Assembly (NCBI GenBank): GCA_950097015.1
Contig: CATNEN010000007.1
Location: 2,914,001-2,978,000, forward strand
Length of the DNA: 64,000 nt
Reading direction: 5' to 3'
DNA from: Macrostomum hystrix
Lineage: Eukaryota > Platyhelminthes > Macrostomidae
Made by a program: the position numbers and the translations under genes. The number at the start of each line of letters is the position of its first letter. Position 1 is the stretch's first letter. Shown here one piece after another: positions 1 through 11,107 of this stretch. The notes under the pieces were generated by a model. It searched no databases. It had not been told where the DNA came from and was given only the letters and a program-made list of their open reading frames with translations.

Positions 1-4
1 GTAT

Positions 5-505
5 GTGAGAGACTGCAGCTGCACTCGCATCAAGCAGGTGTTTGTGAAGCAGCAGTCGGGACTGCCACCCGGAGCTCTGTGTCCCGCCGGATTCGCTGAC
101 GACTTTTGTGGCACCAAGTACACGCTGTACTCTGGAATCGCAAAATGGGACTTAGCCAAGGCTGCTGTGGATGCGCTGCCCGGCCTCACAATCATGGCTG
201 ATGTAACTGACCTGACGGAAATGACTCACATTAATGCAATCGTGACCAGGGACAATCTGAGGAAAGTAATCACAGGAGGCTGGCAGGCCCCAGGCAGCTC
301 TGAGCCAGACGGTGGTTGGATCTGGGTGGTCTGCAACTCCAGCATCGACCCGAGTCTCTGGGCTGCACAGCAGCCCAGCAACTATTTAAATAAGGAGAAC
401 TATGTGTCCATCGGGTCGGGCGCATTCGGGCTGAACGATGACTCGAGAACTCATGTCCTCTACGCTGGAGTGCTTGTTGAATGTGTATCACCATTTTCTC
501 CGTGA
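5..505 (+). CDS. C-type lectin-like domain protein, 3' terminal exon (5' partial)
   Basis: The open frame runs from the window edge to TGA at 503-505, so the gene begins upstream. The protein has C-type lectin-like features. An N-terminal Cys pair (CPAGF, then CGTKY) is followed by a helix-like stretch (KWDLAKAAVDAL). The core has GGWIWVVCNSS, a WIGL-like strand, and the end has a closing Cys (VLVEC). The acidic Glu-Pro-Asn and Trp-Asn-Asp calcium/sugar motifs are not obvious, so sugar binding cannot be assumed. Such domains usually sit in secreted or membrane-anchored recognition proteins. AATAAA signals follow at about 679 and 795. The first 18 bases could be the tail of an intron ending in CAG, so the exon start is uncertain. 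Family call is moderate; specific function unknown. Confidence 0.6.
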   Translation: MRDCSCTRIKQVFVKQQSGLPPGALCPAGFADDFCGTKYTLYSGIAKWDLAKAAVDALPGLTIMADVTDLTEMTHINAIVTRDNLRKVITGGWQAPGSSEPDGGWIWVVCNSSIDPSLWAAQQPSNYLNKENYVSIGSGAFGLNDDSRTHVLYAGVLVECVSPFSP

Positions 506-949
506 CGCTTAGACGAAAAACTCGACCATTGTTTGATTTTGATAAGAGAGCTTGATTTATATAGCGAGAGAAAATTTATAGTTGAAATCTTGAGAATAGT
601 TTGCAAGCTTGGCTACCATATGCCCTACTGAAATTATTTTCTCGTCGCTGTCTGGAGTGAGTCACTAAATCAATGTTAAATAAATGTTCCTCTGGTACCT
701 GTGTACTGCTCGAATATTAGCAACTTTTTTAGAATCTCTGGTTGTTGAAAAACGAAACTATTGATAGCTGTTCATAGGTCGTGTTACAATAAGTAATAAA
801 CTAAAGACTTATTAAACTATTTAGCAAAGAAAACATAAGGTGAGAGGAACTAAGCGGTGAACGAGGGCTGAACGAGTTATTCTTTTGAAGCAGAAGTATG
901 CAAAAAGACTAAAGTTTTTCTAAATTCTGAAAAAATAGACATGCTTGCA

Positions 950-2494
<1,545 letters not shown>

Positions 2495-2670
2495 CTTGGT
2501 CAATAAAGTACTTAAAGAATAAGTGTGGGCAGATTCAACGGTGGGCTTGTACTTCAACCGAGTTTTACTAGTGGTTTGGCAGAGGGAACCCACGCTCGCG
2601 TCAATTTATGCCCTCTCGTCATGGCTGACCGGAGCGAACCGGAGTCGGGGATCTCTCGCGCATGCGAGTT

Positions 2671-2684
2671 GTTGCCATGGCAAC
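2671..2684. promoter_or_regulatory. Perfect symmetric X-box (RFX factor site)
   Basis: GTTGCCATGGCAAC is a palindromic match to the RFX/DAF-19 X-box consensus GTNRCC-(0-3)-RGYAAC. It lies 177 bp upstream of the beta-tubulin ATG (2494, minus strand), a normal distance for ciliary genes. RFX factors drive axonemal and intraflagellar-transport genes in animals. The motif is seen directly; regulation of the tubulin is inference. Confidence 0.6.
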
Positions 2685-2699
2685 GCTTAATTTTGTGTT

Positions 2700-4740
2700 T
2701 TTTGCTGCATATGTCCTGGGAAGTCTAGTCGCTTAAAATGCTAGAATAATAGCAATAGTGAGGGGAGGTTGGGGTGGCTAGCGTTGCCTGGTAAAACTCA
2801 TCTCTGTGAACAGTGCGGACCTCCAACCTCCCTTACCTGTTGTCCTGGAGACTTATTTGACAGGAGTTTGTCAGAGAGAAAATGCATACCGCCTCCTCTG
2901 TTCAACTGTTTTCCCACAATCGCTTCCCATTGTCTTAAGTATTCTCTCTGCTAATTTAGAATAGAATTTGTTGCTGCTATGGCTACCGCGTGACAGGCGT
3001 ATCAGGACTTAGAGACGGATGAGGAAATCCCAAATGCTTGCACTAGCTCTAACGGCCTCGGAAATCCTACATATTTCGCCTATTCTCACGCCTACTCGCC
3101 TACACAAATTGCCTGCATCGTCCTATTCTTATATGTATTGTATTGGAAACCCCGAAAAGTCCAATAGGTCTCTCCAATACAATTTTGCGTTCCAGAGTTT
3201 GACAACTATGTTAATATCTGCCACCGCAAGTTACCATCTTGCCTCCAAACAATTCTGACGCGGCACCGACTGGAAATAAATACTCAGCAAATTATATCAA
3301 CGCATGTATCCATGTACATCGTCGACAGCTTGACCGATTTAAGAATTATTTGTAATGTTAACTGTAAAAAGCCAAGGACACCTTCAGGTGAAAATGCTGA
3401 GTTTCGGTGACGAGGTGAGACTGCTCGATTTTTCGACCGGTGACAGGTCAGCCTGTCACTATTTATGACATAAAGTGCTCCTTGTAGAAAAACAACAGCA
3501 AGAACAACTTACACTGTCAAAATAAAAAACTGAGTCTCAGCAGGGCGAACGAAGGCCGCACCTCCGGCAGAGTCCGGGGTGCGAGCTTCAGCTAGTAGGC
3601 AGTCGACGAAGCGCCGACTTCAGGCCTCACCGCGCCGGTAGGTTGCCTGCAGCGTGAGCAAGCAGCGTCTTCCCCGGCACTGGCTGGGGCAGTATATACG
3701 ACTAAGCTCCCGATTTCAACGATCATATGCATCTCGACAACATATGCAGTACAGGCAGGCATTGAGGCAACTCGAGCCGAAGGATGAGAATATTATATTA
3801 TTTTTGCGTAGGAAAAACAGATTGCATTGCAAACCTTAAATCTTAAATTGAAAAGAGCTCTTGTTGATTTCGGATTTTTGTATTATTCAAGGTCAAACGA
3901 ATTTCTTAAATAAACCAAAGCGCTAATCAACTTTACAAGAAATTTACAAACATAACACTGTATACTTGTAGAGACATAAGACCATAAATAAAATAAAAAC
4001 TAACATAACATAAAAAGTTGACTTCGTCTTGACTTTAGGTCCAGCTGTCAACAAAGCATCTTTATTTTTTATGTTTGTGCCTGAAAAGAAGATTAAAAAC
4101 CTAATGCCAAAACTCCTAAACCTAATGTACGACGTATAACATAATGTCAAACAAATTTTAAATCTAGTTTCAAGACTGCAAAAATTCTAGGATTAAAATC
4201 ATGGCTTTTCTATAGTCCAAGCCGGCCAATTCACCATATCTTTGACTATGGGATAAAAATTGTTATACCGCATGTCATTTTCTTAGATATTTTATTTCTT
4301 TTCAAGGAAATCTGGCATATGTTGGATGCTTGCTAGTTCCATGGTGAAACTTGTCACTATTAAATACTTTGTTGTAATTAAGTGAGAGAATTTTATGTGT
4401 CTGCCAATGACCTGTGGATATATGGTTTATTACAGTGCTCTAAATGATTTCAACTATGTGCTGACTGGCGGCGCAAGTACATCGTTCCAATAAATTGTGT
4501 TCCTCAATTGTTATCATATAGTGGAATGCACCATGTAGATTTCATTTCCAAACATTTAAAGTATACCAGTATGGCTGTCCTTGTGTGAATCCTACACGTT
4601 AATCCCATAATTTAGTTAAAAAAATAGGCCTAATAGTTTAGTTTTTTGCAAAATATGGCGTACATGCCTCTTTCTTTCTAACTACACTGCATACAAGGAA
4701 TATATAGCCAAATAGCCCACACTGGCCACATGCACATTAC
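2700..4740. other. Intergenic, no gene seen
   Basis: Mostly AT-rich sequence with short meaningless frames. A GC-rich island at about 3540-3680 contains a strong hairpin: a stem of 6 + 4 bp with one bulged T and a 6-nt loop, at 3557-3583. I could not match it to a known RNA gene. Confidence 0.5.
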
Positions 4741-4744
4741 GAAA

Positions 4745-4885
4745 TGTGTCCACAGTTTTCAAAATGTGTCCAAGAGTTTTTTAAAATGTGTCCAACAGTT
4801 TTCTAAATGTGTCCAACCACCGTTTTCTAAATCTGTCCAACAGTTTTCTAAATGTGTCCAACAGTTTTCTAAATGTGTAGAAATC
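4745..4885. repeat. Short minisatellite, about 20-bp unit
   Basis: Six or seven imperfect copies of a unit containing TGTCCAACAGTTTTCTAAA. It abuts the 3' broken end of the gag fragment on its right, suggesting that the retroelement was truncated at, or expanded into, this array. Confidence 0.8.
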
Positions 4886-5317
4886 CGCAGACACCAGCGC
4901 CATCCGAATGTCGCTGGGAAGTTGCTGACGGAATGTCTCCTCGAACAGCAGGCACGGTTTGTGATCGCCTAGCAGCGCCAGCATCTCGTCCATCAGCTCG
5001 GATGGGCGCCGGTCTCCTAGGCCGGAAAGGTTGAGCAGTCGGCTGGCGCGCTGCTGGCGTGTCAGGCTAAAGGTACCGAGCAGGCGGACCTTCAGTCGTT
5101 CTTACTTGTCGGACTCCGGAGGGCTCTCCAGAACGTCCAGCAAGCGTTCAGCGGTCTGCTGATCCAGGGCGGCGACCAGATGGCAATACTTGGTTTCCTC
5201 CTGGGTGATGCCGCGCAGGAGAAACTGGGCCTCCGCCTGGATGAACCAAGCCCGCGGTTGGGCTGCCCAGAATGTGGGCAGTTTCAGTGCTACCGAGTTT
5301 TCGGTTGTAGGGGCCAT
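4886..5317 (-). pseudogene. gag: Ty3/gypsy gag capsid fragment
   Basis: From ATG at 5315-5317 the frame encodes a typical LTR-retrotransposon capsid N-terminal region (LPTFWAAQPRAWFIQAEAQF, then HLVAALD and a PPESDK segment). One TAA stop at about 5104-5106 interrupts it. The same frame then continues through the second half of the domain (LGDRRPSELMDEMLALLGD, then LFEETFRQQLP) until it runs into the 20-bp minisatellite. Gag forms the particle that packages element RNA. The copy is dead: it has a stop and a truncation, and no nucleocapsid follows. It sits directly downstream of the LTR and primer-binding site, in correct order. Confidence 0.85.
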
Positions 5318-5330
5318 TGGAACGAAATGG

Positions 5331-5348
5331 CTGCGTCGGGCTCACCAA
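5331..5348 (-). other. Putative tRNA primer-binding site
   Basis: Immediately after the LTR end (…ACA), the minus strand reads TTGGTGAGCCCGACGC, the form and position of a Ty3/gypsy primer-binding site. It lies just before the gag ATG. Assigned from position and similarity to typical elements. Confidence 0.55.
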
Positions 5349-5685
5349 TGTAGCCGAGTTGCCGAGTTGCCGGTTGCCGAGCAACCGAGTTGCCGGTAGC
5401 CGGGTTGCCGAGTTGGCAGCGCTAACGATTTCGTGTTTATTTGAGTTCGCAAAAAGGTGTGAGGGCTCTGTGCCCGAGACAAAGAGCCTTATAAAGGCCA
5501 GCGCGACTTCTCCATGTCCCCAACCCCACTAAGGATCGCAAACCAATGCGACGCCCGAGCAAGGGTGACGCATCCGCCCAGACAGTGGTGTGATGTCTGG
5601 GGCCGGCTGTCTGGGGTAGAATGCACTCTCCGCCACAATCCTAGTTTTTGTCTAATAACCTCACCAAAAATTACCATAGACAACA
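5349..5685 (-). repeat. 5' long terminal repeat of a Ty3/gypsy element
   Basis: On the minus strand this segment begins TGTTGTC and ends CA. It contains a TATAAGG box and an AATAAA signal in the correct order, and is followed by a primer-binding site and gag. A short GAGTTGCCG-type repeat lies near its 3' end. No partner LTR is visible in the window, so the exact ends are inferred from the TG...CA rule. Confidence 0.6.
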
Positions 5686-5933
5686 CATTCCCGGCTCAGA
5701 ATAGTACAATTTTTTAACGATTAAATAAGCAATCGTATTTTATATCCTTTATAACATCGTTTTAAAACACAATTTTATCGAACGATTCGGCCTTAGACCA
5801 TAGACAAAACAGAAGAAGAGAGTTAATTGCCGTCGGACCTCCCTCACTTTATTCAGGCAGAAACACAGCTGAAAGATTTAGTTTTAATCGCGTGCACTTT
5901 TTCTACTCAAAGCAGATAGCAGCAATCATAAGC

Positions 5934-7058
5934 ATGTCGGCCCCCTGCTCTCTGTTCAGCCAGAGCCTCAAAGCTCCCCAGAAGCGGATTATGCCCAATC
6001 GATTTCTTCGATCGGCAGGGTTGCCAGAAGGTGCCGCTGCTCGTCTGCCGCAGCGATTATTCTCTAGAAACAACAACTCGTCTTCGACTGCCCATGGACC
6101 GCAGCAGCCATGGCAGGAGCGGCAGCAGCAATTAGTTGTCGGGAACCTGCCCTACGTGCCGAGCTCGGTTCACTGCCCGATCGAGCTGAACCCTATCACA
6201 AATTCTCTAGGCGAGTTCGTGCCATTTGCCAACGCTCTGCGCAGCGTTCGCAGTCGCTGTCTGCCCACGGACATTGGCAACCGATTCGACGCAGATGACG
6301 AATTTGAATGGCTGGATCAGGCCAACAACAGCTCCGGTGAGTCTAGCTCGCGCAAGTTGGCCGCCAAGGAGGCCGCCAGGCGAGATACCGACAATTATTT
6401 CTTCATGTATTTTCGCATCCGCATGGACAACTATGTGGCACTGGTGACGGCACTGAAGCAGAGCTGCAAGGATGAGAGCATCTTCAACGAGGAGAACTTG
6501 GACCGCTGGACGCACAAATACAAGTTCAAAGTCCGTCGTTTTTCGCCGCTTAAGAAGGTAAGCCTTGCTCAGCACTTTTCAGCCTTTAGACTTGATGGCA
6601 ATTTCAGCTGCGGAATATCCCAGTTACGATTCAACCTTAAATATATTCGTTTTTTGCACAAGCTAATCATATTAAAAATATCTAACACATTTCGCCAGGT
6701 TCTGATGGCCTTCTCCAGTCGAATGGGCCTCGAAGGCGACCCGGATGTGATGTACTGCATCGACGGCTTCTACGGGGACGCTTTCTCCGGCCGGACATTT
6801 AACAGACACGAGGTGCCAAACAACCGTGTCCTGCCAGCCAACAACTGCATGGCAAGCAGGCTCAAGAACGGCTCCAGCATCTTTGTCAGCCGGATCAATG
6901 ACGCTGAGCGCAAGAACGCCGTCGCGCAGCTGCAGTTGGATCTGATGCGTGGCAACGAGCCATCAGATGACGAAGAAGACGAGACGAAGGCATCAGCTGC
7001 CACGGGAACAACAGGGGAACAAACTGACTCTAGCAATAAAAATGAAACTCAAAACTAA
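5934..7058 (+). CDS. Hypothetical protein, two exons
   Basis: Join 5934-6557 and 6699-7058, giving 327 residues. The first ATG is at 5934 (A at -3); upstream in-frame codons are open but lack ATG. The intron (6558-6698) has a GTAAGC donor and CGCCAG acceptor. It is 141 nt, a multiple of three, and has no in-frame stop, so retention would add 47 residues instead of breaking the protein. The N-terminus is Ser/Gln/Asn-rich and probably disordered. The middle is basic and amphipathic (DNYFFMYFRIRMDNYVALV; HKYKFKVRRFSPLKK). A conserved-looking block around CIDGFYGDAFSGRTFNRHE follows. The C-terminus is acidic (SDDEEDETK). There is no signal peptide or membrane helix. I do not recognise the family. 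Codon use resembles the real genes here, so it is probably expressed. Confidence 0.7.
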   Translation: MSAPCSLFSQSLKAPQKRIMPNRFLRSAGLPEGAAARLPQRLFSRNNNSSSTAHGPQQPWQERQQQLVVGNLPYVPSSVHCPIELNPITNSLGEFVPFANALRSVRSRCLPTDIGNRFDADDEFEWLDQANNSSGESSSRKLAAKEAARRDTDNYFFMYFRIRMDNYVALVTALKQSCKDESIFNEENLDRWTHKYKFKVRRFSPLKKVSLAQHFSAFRLDGNFSCGISQLRFNLKYIRFLHKLIILKISNTFRQVLMAFSSRMGLEGDPDVMYCIDGFYGDAFSGRTFNRHEVPNNRVLPANNCMASRLKNGSSIFVSRINDAERKNAVAQLQLDLMRGNEPSDDEEDETKASAATGTTGEQTDSSNKNETQN

Positions 7059-8140
7059 ACGGGCTGGAACCAGCACTGAACCAGCACTGTTGCATGCACA
7101 GTTCTGATTGGTTGGTCAAAATGCATTCATTTCTATGTATTGGAGTTGCAATAGTAGCTTCTCTGACAGTCTTTGATCAATCCCATTTATTTTATTTTTT
7201 GGGATAAAATTAATTTTGGGAGTTTTTTTTCGCAGCCCGAGAACTCCTGTCATTTTGTTTGAATTTAAATTACACCTACTCCCAGGGTCTAGTGTTTTAG
7301 CAACGACATGCAAAGCATAAACTTTAAACAGAACCCCCTCACACAATTTTCTGTTGCTTTAGAGCAGCTCTATAAAATGTAAATAAAATATACTGGCATT
7401 TCTGACCCGAAAACTTGTTTCCAGAACGATAATAGTATAGACATCGCTATAATCAATATCCTGACTTACTGAAAGCGTTTTTATTTCAAAGAAGCATTTC
7501 TTTCTAGAGCATATCAAAGAGGCATTCTCGAGATATTGAAATATATATTTAATATTGCATGCGCTTGGTTAAATAATTGTCTCAAAAACTGGTCTTGAAT
7601 GCACAAAGAACCATTAATAAGCGAATGTTACAAATATTAGTATGAGCAAAGAGCCGTGTTGTCCCGGTTAATTAGTAAAAAAACTATAACCAAAGATAGT
7701 TTAATCTATACGAGTGGTGTTTCGCGAAAGCGAAACTGAATGAACTGATTTCAATTTGATTGAAACTCTGTTGGTTTATTTTTAACTATTCAAGAGCAAC
7801 TATATAAAACATAGTATACTCGTATTTAGACGCTCGCTCGTCCTTGGCTAAGGTCTGCGATGCCCCATGCCTGCAGTTCACTCTTGAGCAGGTCATGGCA
7901 GGAGGGTGCAATCCTTCCACGCTGTCCCATCAGCTGATCGATGGTTACACGTCCCGCGAGTGTTCAAGGCTGACCCCAGGGCAGCCGGACAGAATGGTCA
8001 ACAGCGCTGGACGACCCATCCAGAGCCTCTGGCCGAAATGGGTACCCCGTGCCACGGCTGAGGGAAAGGTGTCACCCTTCAACCTCAACAGGGTATGCAA
8101 GTCCGCAGCGTTCATACACCTTTGCGTGATCAGTTACCTC
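7059..8140. other. Intergenic; AT-rich then unassigned GC-rich stretch
   Basis: 7059-7840 is AT-rich with no gene. 7840-8140 is GC-rich and open on the plus strand for 103 codons, but has no recognisable domain, start context or splice structure. It touches the gypsy fragment at 8144 and is more likely transposon-derived than a gene. Confidence 0.4.
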
Positions 8141-8143
8141 TGG

Positions 8144-8760
8144 CTACGGCTCTGAGGGAATCCAGCTCGATCTCCAGCTCGTCCGCCTTTCTGACGTCCT
8201 CGTCCGCGGGTGAAGTCTCTGGTTGCCGTCTCGACACGACAGCAGGTCGGTCTTTAAGGACACCCGAACTTCTGAAAGTCCGGGCGGCCCAGCAGGCTTG
8301 TGCTGCCTTCCGCGACTTGGAAGCAGACTGCGGTCGTCTTGTCCCGGAACGTAACTTGCAGCGTCGCGGTGCCGTACGTCTTGATTCGGGATCCGCCGTA
8401 GGCTGTGAGCAGTGCTGGCGGCTCCTGTCCGAGGGCCGCGTGCTGCTGAACTCTCTGGAAGTCGGACCGGCTGATCACTGATACTGCGGCGTCGCTGTCC
8501 AGCGTCAACCTCACCGGCTTGCCACCGACGGTGCACTCGATCGTGTGGGCAGCGACCGAGCTCGGGTCCTTGACGTGCAGGATGGTGCCCACGTCTTCAG
8601 TGACCGCTGCCACAGTCCTGCTTTAGCACACGGCAGCGAAATGGCTGGGCCTGTTGCATTTGCTGCACTTCTTGTCTGCTGCTGGACACTTGTGTTCCTT
8701 GCTGTACTGGCCGCCGCAGCGCCTGCACTTTTCGCTGTCCTTGTGAGCCTTATTGGTGGA
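8144..8760 (-). mobile_element. Ty3/gypsy fragment: zinc knuckle and aspartic protease
   Basis: Reading right to left, about 8750-8630 encodes a CCHC-type nucleocapsid region (KCRRCGG, KCSKCNRPSHFAAVC) ending at a stop. Next is an open frame (8613-8254) with retropepsin features: LTLDSDAAVSVIS, where the active-site Asp-Ser/Thr-Gly is altered to Asp-Ser-Asp, and the C-terminal SLLGRPDFQKFG strand. A frameshift or stop follows. The protease would normally cleave Gag-Pol; loss of the active-site Gly and the stops indicate a dead relic. It could be from the same family as the gag at 4.9 kb and the RNase H/integrase piece at 46 kb, all on the minus strand. Confidence 0.8.
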
Positions 8761-8789
8761 TCTACACTGCCATGGTCAGACCGGCTGTC

Positions 8790-9740
8790 TCGTACGCATG
8801 ATTATGCGTATAGGTAGCAGCCATCTGCCCCTTTCGACGGCCTCAACGCCTTCCTAAATATCCTCCCGCTTGATCGATATATCCGCGGCGAGGCCGTAAA
8901 AACCACCTGGCACCTCTGGGTGCGCTTAAATTCACACCTTACGGCGCCGAAGCGAAAGCTCACGCCGCAAATGGACCTCTGCCTTAACGGACCTGTGGAT
9001 GTGAAACGGAATCACCGTCCTAACAGATGCGGAACCGCGCACACTCAACCTCCTGCAGCGCTACAAGGTTCTCATCCCCTCCAGGGAGCAAGCTACTGAC
9101 CACTGGAGAGCCCAGCAGGTCCATGAAAGACGGTAATGCCGGCTTCGGGGTCTGCATTCTGGTCAACGGGCGCGTCATTGCCACTCACGCCCAACACACT
9201 GGGAAATCTTCCAGTGTCTTTCAAAACGAAGTCTTGGCCATCAGCTCCTGTGCCGGGGAGCAGAGCCAAAAGAATATATCTGGCAGGACAATCATCCTTC
9301 ACTCCGACAGTCAGGCTGCATTGCAGGCCATCTGTCATACTTCTACCTCTTGGACAGTCTCCGACTATGTCCGAAAGCCTAACAAACTGGCTGGTAAAAA
9401 CACCGCCAGACTCCGATGGATATCAGGGCATTCCGGCTTTCCTGGAAATGAACTTGCCGAATCCCAGACAAGGCAGGGAGGCGCCAGCTCCGCGTTGGGT
9501 CCGGACCCACCGGCCCCCATCTCGAACATATGGATGACGTTTGCAGATCCGAGAACATCTCACGTCTCCGAGAACATCTTTCTTCCCTAGCGAGGAACAC
9601 GCTGCGGGTAGGACCGGCAACGGACCTCCTAGACTGGCCCCGCACCATCGGCTGAAGCGGGATTTTCAGGGATTAGCGAAATGGGTGTTTGGTGTTTGCC
9701 GCCTCCCCGCTGAGTCTTCGGACCGCCCTGCAGCTAAGTC
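8790..9740 (+). mobile_element. LINE (non-LTR retrotransposon) 3' fragment with RNase H domain
   Basis: The frame at 9027-9590 contains an RNase H fold typical of LINE ORF2 C-termini: DGNAGFGVCILVNG, then FQNEVLAI with the catalytic Glu, IILHSDSQAALQAI with the catalytic Asp, and RWISGHSGFPGNELAES near the last catalytic position. Upstream, 8830-8980 reads in another frame as the usual linker after reverse transcriptase (LPLDRYIRGEAVKTTW). The first Asp region is lost at a frameshift near 9100. No reverse transcriptase is present, so this is a 5'-truncated, decayed copy. Its 3' end is about 9740, where AT-rich sequence resumes. Confidence 0.75.
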
Positions 9741-11107
9741 AAGTAAGTCAAGTATATTTAGATATTTTTGCGAAAGTTTTTTAAAACTAAAGTTAATAAT
9801 ACCGCACTGAGTAGTAACTACGTTTGAATATCAAATTAATTACAGTTGTTAAGTTGTTAAACATCAAATGAAATTCTTGCTTTGCAAATTATAACAAAAC
9901 AAAATGTCGTATTAGTTATAGGAGATATCTAGTAAATTAGTAAGTAAATTTTGCCATTCTCTTAAGTTAGTGTTATATATTTATAAACATATCTTTATAG
10001 TTTTACATTTGCAGCGTCTCTCAACGATGGTCGCTACCTATTTTTCAAGTGAATGCATTCGAATGATTTTAATTAACACATGATTCTTATCATACTCGTA
10101 CAACCATCTCAAAGTGATGTCTCAAGTCAAGCTTCAGGAAAGCATCATGTAAGCAAGTAAAATTGTTTTTTTAACTGTTGCATCTTTTATGCGCCATCTG
10201 ACGCTGCCTCTCTGACTTTTGGGGCTAGCGTCTCTTGTTGTTGTTGTTGTTGTTATGTATATAAATATTTAAATACACAGTAGTAGTTGTGAATTAGTTA
10301 TAAAGTATTCGATCAGCTATTTGCGTGGCTTGAGTTTTTTAGAATTTTAGGCTTTTAAAAAAAATCACATTAAATATTTAATTAAAATCACAATATCTAT
10401 ATGGTGATAATGTTATACAAGATTTTAGCTTCGGATTAGAACATTAATAAAATCGTTGAATTTAAACATGAGACAACATGACTTAAACTAGACTTTAAAC
10501 ATTACTTTTAATATGTAGATAGTGTATTATTGTTGACTACAGACACTTATTTGTTATTAAGATCAATAAAAAGTCAGAAAAAAATAAAAGATTAAGCAGT
10601 TTCACTTTGGAACTGTCACAGTTAGATTTTTTTATTTAAGCAGGCCCATGTCGATGTATTTTTTGCTAGTGGTAAAGTTTCAGATATTAGGATTTCACAG
10701 TGAGTCTGATGTTGGAATTGAAAAATCATTTTAGGCTTTATAGATCCTATATCATTTTTCTTGAAAACCTGAACAACAACTTTTACCATGTAAAAAGAAT
10801 GTGAAATTGACTAGCTTTTACTTCTATTTGATTATTGAAGTAAAAGTATATATTTGTTAAACCACACAGTTAAACTATTAACAACATTGGAGATAACTCA
10901 TATGCATGAACCTAGTAATCTAAGGTCTATGCATTGGTCATTCAGACACTTTGGTAGTTAGTGAGATCACATTTTTTGTTTACATTTACCTTCCAAACAA
11001 TCAAAAGTTCGTGTTAAATGATTCCGCATGATGCGAGAAATTTTCCCTCCGCCAACATAAACTTGACCAGAACCAGCGGGAGGCCGGTCGGCGCAGTCGG
11101 ACAAAGC
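9741..11107. other. AT-rich region upstream of the dynein gene
   Basis: No ORF or RNA gene is seen. A short TTG triplet run occurs near 10236. This region should hold the dynein gene promoter; I found no perfect X-box in it. Confidence 0.5.

Noticed and set aside
7844-8155. 103-codon plus-strand frame as a gene
   Set aside because: No domain, no splice or start support; abuts retroelement sequence.
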